5,224 bases of DNA from Nitrososphaeraceae archaeon (GTDB taxonomy: Archaea; Thermoproteota; Nitrososphaeria; Nitrososphaerales; Nitrososphaeraceae), in NCBI GenBank assembly GCA_029240395.1, contig JAREAJ010000060.1, positions 1 to 5,224 on the forward strand. The letters run 5' to 3'. Shown here in pieces: positions 1 through 5,199 of the stretch. The position numbers and the translations under genes were made by a program. Numbering within the stretch: position 1 is the stretch's first letter; every line of letters begins with the position of its first letter. The notes below the pieces were generated by a model, which did no database searches, had not been told where the DNA came from, and was given only the letters and a program-made list of their open reading frames with translations.

Positions 1-74
1 GGGCCCAGAGGGACTCGAACCCTCGACCAACTGCTCCGCAGGCAGCCATTCTATCCAAGCTGAACTATGGGCCC
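1..74 (-). tRNA. tRNA-Arg, anticodon GCG
   Basis: Read on the minus strand, the segment folds as a complete cloverleaf. It has a 7-bp acceptor stem (GGGCCCA with TGGGCCC), T8 and A9, a 4-bp D stem (GTTC/GAAT, one G-T pair) around a 10-base loop containing GG, a 5-bp anticodon stem (GCTGC/GCAGT), a 7-base loop CTGCGGA, a 5-base variable loop and a T arm GAGGG-TTCGAGT-CCCTC. The anticodon is GCG, which reads the arginine codon CGC. A GCG tRNA-Arg is normal in archaea, whereas bacteria usually carry ACG (inosine). There is no intron. The discriminator base and any encoded CCA fall outside the window, so the 3' end is formally one base short. The gene is divergent from the methionine synthase genes. 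Confidence 0.96.
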
Positions 75-77
75 GGT

Positions 78-89
78 CATTTTTAAGAA
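78..89 (+). promoter_or_regulatory. possible TATA box for the metH operon
   Basis: The plus-strand string CATTTTTAAG (79-88) resembles an archaeal TATA box. A start about 26 bases downstream would fall near 110. This would give a leader of roughly 110 bases before the ATG at 218, long for an archaeon with many leaderless messages. No better box lies 22-30 bases before any of the candidate start codons at 134, 148, 167, 218 or 242, so the promoter assignment is weak. Confidence 0.25.
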
Positions 90-97
90 TTGCTAAC

Positions 98-108
98 CAC
101 ATATGAAG
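98..108 (-). promoter_or_regulatory. possible TATA box for tRNA-Arg
   Basis: On the minus strand the sequence TTCATATG (107 to 100) is centred about 29 bases upstream of the tRNA 5' end. That is the right distance for an archaeal TATA box with a leader of a few bases. The match to a TTTATATA-type box is only moderate, so this call rests mainly on position. Confidence 0.25.
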
Positions 109-143
109 TAACTCGAAACAAGGGATAGGAATATTGCTGGAAT

Positions 144-169
144 CTAAGTGGAACCAGGGTTCGAATATG
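144..169 (+). repeat. imperfect direct repeat, copy 1
   Basis: CTAAGTG, then CCAGGGTTCGA and an ATG, match a second copy at 3955-3976 apart from a few substitutions and one- or two-base gaps. This copy lies just upstream of the homocysteine methyltransferase gene. The core AGGGTTCGA also resembles a tRNA T arm or B box, but no cloverleaf can be built here. It could be a shared upstream element or coincidence. Confidence 0.35.
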
Positions 170-217
170 CGATTACAAAAGGTAAAATTGTGGTCGTGCC
201 AAGAATGGCTACTCGCC

Positions 218-1174
218 ATGACACTTTCTTTACTGGACGATATGAACAGCAGGGTAATTCTCTTCGACGGAGCGATGGGTACCGAGATCCAAAAATTATC
301 TCCGCAGCCTGACGATTTCCCCGACAAGAAGGAGGGTTTTAATGATGGTCTGACTCTGACTCGACCCGAATGGATAAAAACAATCCATCGGAAATACCTA
401 GCTGCTGGAGCAGATTGCGTAGAGACTAATACCTTTGGAAGCAATTTGTTCAAATTACAGGAGTATGGATATGGCGAACGGACCATAGAGCTCAATAGGA
501 GGGCAGCTCAACTCGCAAGGGAAGTTTGTAGCGAGTTCAGTGATAGGCCCAGATATGTGATAGGAACAATGGGACCATCGGGTTACCTTCCCAGTTCTAA
601 CGATCCAGACCTAGGTTCGAAGACGCCCGACGAGATAAGTAAAGGCTACATACCTCAGGCCAAGGGACTTGTCGAAGGAGGAGTCGATGCTTTATTGATA
701 GAAACCAGTCAAGACATACTTGAAGTCAAAATGGCAATCGAAGCTTGTCAAGAAGCAATGGAAGACCTATCGAGAAAAGTCCCGCTTATTGCAAATGTTA
801 CACTTGATCAATACGGAAAGATGCTTTTGGGAACGCCGGTGCAGGCCGCTTATACCACAGTAAGTGGCATGGGAATAGACATCTTTGGCTTAAATTGCTC
901 TACCGGTCCAGCAGAGATGATGCCAAGCGTACGATGGCTCAATGAACAGGAGGACTTACCAATTCTAGTTGTACCAAATGCAGGCATGCCCCAAAACGAT
1001 GGCGGAAGAGCCGTTTACAAAATGACCCCGCCCGAGATGTCAAAAATACTAGAAGACTTTCTTATCAAATTCAACCACGTGCGAATAATAGGAGGTTGCT
1101 GCGGAACCAACGCAGATCATATATACGAGCTTAGAAATATGCTGGAAAAGAACCACAAGGGCAACCCTCAGTAG
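218..1174 (+). CDS. metH: homocysteine S-methyltransferase subunit of split B12-dependent methionine synthase
   Basis: This protein corresponds to the N-terminal homocysteine-binding (Hcy-methyltransferase) domain of MetH. In the family it binds zinc, activates homocysteine as the thiolate and takes the methyl group from methylcobalamin to give methionine in the cytoplasm. Counting from the ATG at 218 (318 aa), it shows DGAMGTEIQ at residues 17-25, ETNTFGSN at 69-76, GLNCS with the first zinc cysteine at 227, and GGCCGT with the other two at 294 and 295. All three zinc ligands are present and the length fits a single TIM-barrel domain. The frame is open back to a TTG at 134, with another ATG at 167. 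I prefer 218 because the residues before it are rich in Trp and Cys, unlike the rest, and because family members begin 10-20 residues before the DGAMGT motif; 242 is also possible. No Shine-Dalgarno sequence decides the start. The rest of the enzyme is encoded 49 bases downstream, so the two are probably co-transcribed. Confidence 0.93.
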   Translation: MTLSLLDDMNSRVILFDGAMGTEIQKLSPQPDDFPDKKEGFNDGLTLTRPEWIKTIHRKYLAAGADCVETNTFGSNLFKLQEYGYGERTIELNRRAAQLAREVCSEFSDRPRYVIGTMGPSGYLPSSNDPDLGSKTPDEISKGYIPQAKGLVEGGVDALLIETSQDILEVKMAIEACQEAMEDLSRKVPLIANVTLDQYGKMLLGTPVQAAYTTVSGMGIDIFGLNCSTGPAEMMPSVRWLNEQEDLPILVVPNAGMPQNDGGRAVYKMTPPEMSKILEDFLIKFNHVRIIGGCCGTNADHIYELRNMLEKNHKGNPQ

Positions 1175-1223
1175 TTAACCCGTAAAGTTTAGAACTTCTT
1201 TTGTTTAGCTTACGAGTGTTTTA

Positions 1224-3776
1224 ATGTTCAGGGGAAGGAACAACATACCACGGGTAAGCTCATCACTCAGGGCTGTTGATCTGAGGCAAAGCCCTCCACC
1301 GCTCATAATCGGCGAGCGTCTTAATACGCAGGGCTCTCGGAAGGCGAAACAGCTCGTGCTAGACGACGACCTTGAAGGACTATTGAGTTTGGCAAGATCC
1401 CAAGTCGAAGATGGAGCACATTGTCTAGATGTGTGCGTAGCAACGACAGAAAGAAGTGACGAAAGCCAAATTATGACCAAACTCGTAAAGCGTCTTAGCC
1501 TCGAAATTGAGGCTCCTCTTGTGATAGACTCGACAGATCCATCTGTTATTGAAGCAGCAGTCAAGCAGATCCCGGGAAAGCCAGTAATCAATTCTATAAA
1601 TCTGGAAGGGGATGGATCCAGATTCCATAAATTGTGTCCTGTTATGCAGAAATACGGGCTCCCGGCAGTTGCAATGTGCATTGGTCGCAAAGGGATGGCA
1701 AAAACCCCGGAAGAAAAGTTAGAGACCGCCCTCCTTCTTTTAGAATCTGGTCGAAAGTATTCACTCCAGCCCTGGCAGTTTATGTTCGATGTCCTCACAT
1801 TTACGCTTGCAACAGGAGAGCACGAATTTGCGGATTCGGCAAAAAACACCCTGAAGGGAATAGAACTAGTGAAAAGAAATATTCCAGGCTGCTTTACCGT
1901 ATTAGGGCTAAGCAACATTAGTTTTGGACTTGATAGCAAAGCCAGGCGAACCCTAAATTCTGTCTTCCTTCATCATGCTCTTAAAGCAGGATTGGACGCA
2001 GTGATAATAAATGCAAGAGACGTTGTTCCTTACGGCGAAATAGTGCCTGCAGAAAGGAAGCTTGCTGAGAATTTAGTCTTTAACGTTCATCCCAATGCAC
2101 TCTCAGAACTTATTTCATATTTCCAAACGAAAAAGGCTTCGGATGGGGTCGGAATATCGGCTTCCCCAAAAGTCGAATTGGACAAAAACTGGAGTGCAAG
2201 CAAGAAATGTCACTATAAAATAGTAAATAGGATTAAAGAAGGTCTAGAAGAAGATGTGGTCGCAGCTATATCAGAGAATATACCACATAAGAACGAAATG
2301 AGGCTAAAATACAATGAGGATAATGAAACAAAGAAATCAAAGCTTATCTTGGTAGCACCGAAAGCAATTGCCCACGATGCTGCAGTACAAACTCTAAACG
2401 AAGTTCTTTTACCTGCAATGAAGGAAGTCGGAGATAAATTTGGAGCAGGAGAACTTATTCTCCCTTTCGTGTTAAAATCAGCTGAGTGCATGAAAGTTGC
2501 AGTTTCAGAACTTGAAAAATATCTTGTAAGGCAAGAGGGTGTGAGCAAGGGAAAGCTCGTACTTTGCACGGTCTACGGAGACGTCCACGATATAGGAAAA
2601 AACCTTGTTAAGACCATATTTGCGAACAATGGATACAGCGTTTACGATTTAGGAAAGCAGGTACCCCTTCAGACAATTGTTGACAAGATTAAGGAAGTTG
2701 ACGCTGATGCTGTTGGCCTGTCAGCCCTACTAGTTTCAACCTCAAAGCAAATGCAATATTTTGTAGAATATGCCCGGAAAAACAGCATGAACATTTCTAT
2801 CCTTTGCGGAGGGGCTGCCATTAACAGCAGTTACATAAACCGAATAGCAAAGGAGGAGGGTATATACAAAGGGGGAGTCTTTTACTGTAAGAGTGCATTT
2901 GATGGCCTTAAAACCATGAATACACTTATGTCTGACAAGAAGGTAGAATTTATTTCGAAGTGGTCAGAAAGGCTTGAGCTTTGGCAAGAAAGAAAAGTAA
3001 GTCTTGATGAAGCGAGGGTAATTCCTCGGAGTGCTGTGCGCCCAGTTTCTCCTCCTGTGCCACCTCATATTAATCAGAGGATTCAAATTCATGGTGAAGA
3101 GATAGATCTTGATGAAGTATGGACCTTTCTGAACAAAAAGTCCCTTTTCGTCCTCTCCTGGGGTCTCAGGGCGGCATCAACAAAAGGACTGCCTGAGCTA
3201 TCCCAAAAACTTCTATCAGAGTGGAAAGATAGAGTTAAAAAAGAGAGTCTCTTCGAACCAAAGGTTGTCTATGGCTACTTTACGTGCCACAATAGAAATG
3301 ACAAATTAGTAGTTGAACTGCCAAAAAATGAAGGGGAAGTAATATTTGATTTTCCAAGGTCCACGAAAGAGAAGCACTTATGCTTGACGGACTATTTTGG
3401 CGAGACCGATCTTGCAGCTTTTCAGTGTGTTACTGTTGGGACTAGGGTCACGGAAATAATCGACAAGTGGAATAAGGATAGCCTCTATACGGATGCCTAT
3501 TATCTCCACGGTCTAGCCGTCGAAACTGCTGAGGCGTTGGCTGAGTGGACTAACATGAAAATAAGAAAAGAATTGAAGATCTCCAACAACCGTGGTCTCA
3601 GGTACAGTTGGGGCTATCCTAGCTGCCCTGACATATCTCAACATCATTTAGTTTGGAAAATTCTCGAGCCTTCTAAATTTGGAATGGATCTTACTGAAGC
3701 CGGCCAAATAATCCCTGATCAGTCCACCGCTGCTATTGTAGTACATCATCCCGAGGCGGAGTATTTCGTGCTTTAA
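1224..3776 (+). CDS. metH: methionine synthase subunit: pterin-binding, B12 cap, B12-binding and AdoMet reactivation domains
   Basis: This 850-residue protein carries the rest of MetH. Residues about 26-300 are the pterin-binding barrel (IGERLNTQGSRK at 29-40, IDSTDPSVIEAA at 101-112, NSINLEGDG at 123-131, LSNISFGL at 229-236), which binds methyl-tetrahydrofolate or an archaeal pterin. Residues about 328-436 are the cobalamin cap (FGAGELILPFVLKSAECM). Residues about 444-570 are the Rossmann-like B12 domain; GDVHDIGKN at 452-460 is the DxHxxG motif, with His455 as the expected lower cobalt ligand, and GGAA lies at 529-532. After a Pro-rich linker near 605-615 comes the SAM-binding reactivation domain (about 618-850), with RYSWGYPSCP at 793-802. 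The usual Asn of the pterin site is Cys71 (DVCVATTE), which I believe is normal for this subgroup. The start at ATG 1224 leaves about 25 residues before the barrel. No Shine-Dalgarno sequence or TATA box is obvious in the gap, so it is probably read from the upstream promoter. Oddities are an apparent cap-domain insertion and Ser800 in the GYPxCP motif. No reductase partner is visible. Confidence 0.95.
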   Translation: MFRGRNNIPRVSSSLRAVDLRQSPPPLIIGERLNTQGSRKAKQLVLDDDLEGLLSLARSQVEDGAHCLDVCVATTERSDESQIMTKLVKRLSLEIEAPLVIDSTDPSVIEAAVKQIPGKPVINSINLEGDGSRFHKLCPVMQKYGLPAVAMCIGRKGMAKTPEEKLETALLLLESGRKYSLQPWQFMFDVLTFTLATGEHEFADSAKNTLKGIELVKRNIPGCFTVLGLSNISFGLDSKARRTLNSVFLHHALKAGLDAVIINARDVVPYGEIVPAERKLAENLVFNVHPNALSELISYFQTKKASDGVGISASPKVELDKNWSASKKCHYKIVNRIKEGLEEDVVAAISENIPHKNEMRLKYNEDNETKKSKLILVAPKAIAHDAAVQTLNEVLLPAMKEVGDKFGAGELILPFVLKSAECMKVAVSELEKYLVRQEGVSKGKLVLCTVYGDVHDIGKNLVKTIFANNGYSVYDLGKQVPLQTIVDKIKEVDADAVGLSALLVSTSKQMQYFVEYARKNSMNISILCGGAAINSSYINRIAKEEGIYKGGVFYCKSAFDGLKTMNTLMSDKKVEFISKWSERLELWQERKVSLDEARVIPRSAVRPVSPPVPPHINQRIQIHGEEIDLDEVWTFLNKKSLFVLSWGLRAASTKGLPELSQKLLSEWKDRVKKESLFEPKVVYGYFTCHNRNDKLVVELPKNEGEVIFDFPRSTKEKHLCLTDYFGETDLAAFQCVTVGTRVTEIIDKWNKDSLYTDAYYLHGLAVETAEALAEWTNMKIRKELKISNNRGLRYSWGYPSCPDISQHHLVWKILEPSKFGMDLTEAGQIIPDQSTAAIVVHHPEAEYFVL

Positions 3777-3777
3777 A

Positions 3778-3942
3778 GTGAAAGTAAGGGTCAGCTTTAT
3801 TCCAGACCTTATAACAGCTGCAGAGATCGAAGGTTATGGCGAGGAACAATATCTTTTTCATTCGGACTTTATACTTACAAGATTAGTTTTCTTTTTTAAT
3901 CGAAACAAACCGAGGAATAATCAATCAACATATATTAACTAA
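3778..3942 (+). CDS. possible small ORF (54 codons) directly after metH, unknown
   Basis: A GTG at 3778 lies one base after the TAA of the methionine synthase gene and opens a frame that ends at TAA 3940-3942. The start of the product (VKVRVSFIPDL, then ITAAEIEGYGEEQYLFHSDF) has a protein-like mix of acidic, aromatic and hydrophobic residues and reasonable codons. The last 15 or so residues are Phe- and Asn-rich and overlap a T-rich tract and a TATA box. I do not recognise it. It could be a translationally coupled microprotein, the remnant of a longer gene whose end has decayed, or a chance open frame in the 3' untranslated region. There is no transmembrane segment, signal peptide or known motif. 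Confidence 0.35.
   Translation: MKVRVSFIPDLITAAEIEGYGEEQYLFHSDFILTRLVFFFNRNKPRNNQSTYIN
3881..3901 (+). terminator. T-rich terminator candidate after the metH operon
   Basis: A run of four T, one C and six T (3887-3897) is flanked by a 5-base inverted repeat, GATTA (3881-3885) and TAATC (3897-3901). Archaeal RNA polymerase ends transcription at T-rich tracts without needing a strong hairpin, so this is a reasonable terminator for the upstream operon. It lies about 105 bases after the methionine synthase stop and before the next promoter. If the 54-codon frame here is real, the tract falls inside it. Confidence 0.5.
3929..3938 (+). promoter_or_regulatory. TATA box for the HExxH protein gene
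   Basis: CATATATTAA is a good archaeal TATA box. Its centre lies 26 bases before the GTG at 3959, the spacing expected if transcription begins at or next to the start codon (a leaderless message). It would instead give a leader of about 15 bases before the ATG at 3974. There is no clear Shine-Dalgarno sequence between the box and either start, which fits leaderless translation. Confidence 0.6.
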
Positions 3943-3954
3943 TTATCGCAGTTC

Positions 3955-3976
3955 CTAAGTGAATCCAGGTTCGATG
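3955..3976 (+). repeat. imperfect direct repeat, copy 2
   Basis: CTAAGTGAATCCAGGTTCGA followed by TG matches the copy at 144-169 at about 19 of 22 aligned positions. Here it spans the proposed leaderless GTG (3959) and the alternative ATG (3974) of the HExxH gene, so it sits at the predicted transcription and translation start. Confidence 0.35.
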
Positions 3977-4294
3977 ACTATCCTTGATTTTGCTTTCGCC
4001 TGTGCCCTAGACGAGTCTCCACCGTACTTTACATATGAAAACAATACGATGCTGATAATTGAATCAAAAGATAACGCAGAACGAAGTGTCAACGGATTTC
4101 TCTATATCGAGCCATTTATAGAATCATTGATTTCACACGAATCTATTCATGTAATCATCAAGGACACCGAGGGGGCCAAAACTTCAGACTCCCTTGATGA
4201 CCTAGAAGTAATTGTCGAGCGGGAGGGTTCGAAATTTCAAGTGACGCTTAACAATATGTTGTTTGCAAAAGACAGATCAGGTATTGTAATATGA
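3959..4294 (+). CDS. small unknown protein with HExxH metal-binding motif
   Basis: I do not recognise a named family. The 111-residue product contains HESIH at residues 60-64, matching the HExxH motif of zinc metallopeptidases. It sits in a helix-like stretch (EPFIESLISHESIHVII) and is followed by an acidic segment TSDSLDDLEVIVE (75-87). Glu83 lies 19 residues after the second His, the kind of spacing at which gluzincins place the third zinc ligand; Asp80, Asp81 or Glu87 are alternatives. At this size it would be a minimal metallopeptidase-like domain or a non-catalytic metal-binding fold. There is no signal peptide or membrane segment. The GTG at 3959 is chosen because the TATA box is spaced for a leaderless start there; the in-frame ATG at 3974 is the alternative and would remove five residues. 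The TGA stop overlaps the ATG of a 33-codon frame (ATGA), suggesting a two-gene coupled unit. Confidence 0.72.
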   Translation: MNPGSMTILDFAFACALDESPPYFTYENNTMLIIESKDNAERSVNGFLYIEPFIESLISHESIHVIIKDTEGAKTSDSLDDLEVIVEREGSKFQVTLNNMLFAKDRSGIVI

Positions 4295-4392
4295 TAAACG
4301 TAGATCACCCAGCACTCGAAGTCTTTAGGAATTTAAAGGGAGACAAATACCTAATTTCATATGTCTTGTTAGTTTTAACTACTGTTTCATAA
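4291..4392 (+). CDS. possible 33-residue microprotein coupled to the HExxH gene
   Basis: An ATG at 4291 overlaps the TGA of the preceding gene in an ATGA arrangement, the classic geometry for translational coupling. The frame runs to TAA at 4390-4392. The product begins MINVDHPALEVFRNLKGDK and ends in a short hydrophobic stretch (YLISYVLLVLTTV, 13 residues), which could be a short membrane-associating tail but is brief for a full transmembrane helix. The stop overlaps the end of the convergent gene by a few bases. It may be a real small partner of the HExxH protein, the truncated start of a once longer gene, or chance. No family is recognised. Confidence 0.42.
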   Translation: MINVDHPALEVFRNLKGDKYLISYVLLVLTTVS

Positions 4393-5199
4393 GAAGTCAG
4401 TAATCTTAGTGTTAATGCTACTTTCGATTAACTTGCTTGATATCCGCTTGTTTGGAGTCATGGATACATCTACCAGTCTCTCTAGAAATTGTAGTTCCTC
4501 AGGTAACAACACGATGTCGCCATCGAAATTTACTTGTGAAAAAGCAATTTTTTGGTTAATCCTCAGGATGCTTTCAAGGCATCGATGTATCCTGTGACTT
4601 TGTTTAGGGTGTACTCCGTTATTTGCTAGCAGTTTTGCCAAGCTTCTTTTCCTCAGGAAATAAATGTTAGTATAAATAAATCTGTTGAATGTAGATATTA
4701 CACTAAAATAGTCTTCTTTGCCTTTGTATCCTAAGAAAGTTGCAGGTAGGTATCTGCACAGTTTGCGGACTCCCCTCTCTTCCCAATGTTTGGCGTCCAA
4801 AACCACGATAGACCTTCCAAAGAAAAGCAGTGCATTGAGCACCTGGTGCGTAAGACGTTCATCCAATGAATCCTGATCCGATTTAATTTCTATTGGGTAG
4901 AATTCAATGGAGTCGATTCTGCATTTTTCTTTCAGGGCAAATTTCGTATATAATCCGGATCTCATAACAATATTCAAATGATTGGTAGAAGATTCAGAGG
5001 ACTTTACCCTAAAAGACCTATGTCCGCTACAAATTCTATCCCTGACAGCTACGACCAGGTCAAAATTTCGGAAATATCCCTCCTCCTTTATTGACAACTC
5101 ATAGTTGCTGTCGACGCGCGGAAGGCAATCACTTTCACCCTCTATGTGACCCGATTTCAATGAACTGATGAAAAGTTCCTTGAGTTCTCTCTCTTTCAT
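4387..5199 (-). CDS. unknown protein with PD-(D/E)XK nuclease-like motif
   Basis: The 270-residue protein has no name I can assign. Residues 96-119 read as a nuclease-fold core: Asp96, then the hydrophobic strand FYPIEIKSD with the E-x-K pair Glu104/Lys106, then DSLDERLTHQ with Gln119. An EIKSD strand followed by D-x-L-x-x-R-L-x-x-Q resembles the PD-(D/E)XK superfamily (sce7726-like, VRR-NUC-like and RecB-like nucleases), where these acids and the Lys bind the metal. The first Asp could also be Asp47 in the strand FDLVVAV, with a long insertion before Glu104. The next strand, RSIVVLDAKH (129-138), fits the fold. The C-terminal 100 residues are basic and helical-looking, with no Zn ribbon or membrane segment. 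The ATG at 5199 is preceded by a GGTG ribosome-binding site 10 bases away. It is convergent with the HExxH unit and overlaps its micro-ORF by six bases. A role in DNA repair, defence or mobile-element maintenance is only inferred from the fold. Confidence 0.7.
   Translation of the reverse strand: MKERELKELFISSLKSGHIEGESDCLPRVDSNYELSIKEEGYFRNFDLVVAVRDRICSGHRSFRVKSSESSTNHLNIVMRSGLYTKFALKEKCRIDSIEFYPIEIKSDQDSLDERLTHQVLNALLFFGRSIVVLDAKHWEERGVRKLCRYLPATFLGYKGKEDYFSVISTFNRFIYTNIYFLRKRSLAKLLANNGVHPKQSHRIHRCLESILRINQKIAFSQVNFDGDIVLLPEELQFLERLVDVSMTPNKRISSKLIESSINTKITDFL

Noticed and set aside
144..175. GGTTCGAAT resembling a T arm, suggesting a second tRNA or an attachment-site copy of the tRNA-Arg 3' end
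   Set aside because: No T stem can be formed with the flanks, no other arms are present, and the match to the neighbouring tRNA is only about nine bases in the opposite orientation.
1175..1223. Separate promoter between the two methionine synthase halves
   Set aside because: The 49-base gap is T-rich but has no convincing TATA box 22-30 bases before ATG 1224, so read-through from the upstream gene is simpler.
1425..1921. Shorter frames within metH (minus 1425-1628 and plus 1634-1921)
   Set aside because: Both overlap well-conserved MetH motifs in another frame and give Cys/Arg-rich products of no protein-like character.
1205..1939. 244-codon open frame on the minus strand inside metH
   Set aside because: It lies entirely antisense to the conserved pterin-binding domain, is Ser- and Arg-rich, and has no recognisable motif. 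It is a composition shadow of the real gene.
2213..2569. 118-codon minus-strand open frame inside metH
   Set aside because: Ser- and Phe-rich antisense shadow of the cap and B12 domain coding sequence.
4409..4597. 62-codon plus-strand open frame within the nuclease-like gene
   Set aside because: Antisense shadow of the C-terminal coding region, with a low-complexity Leu/Ser product.
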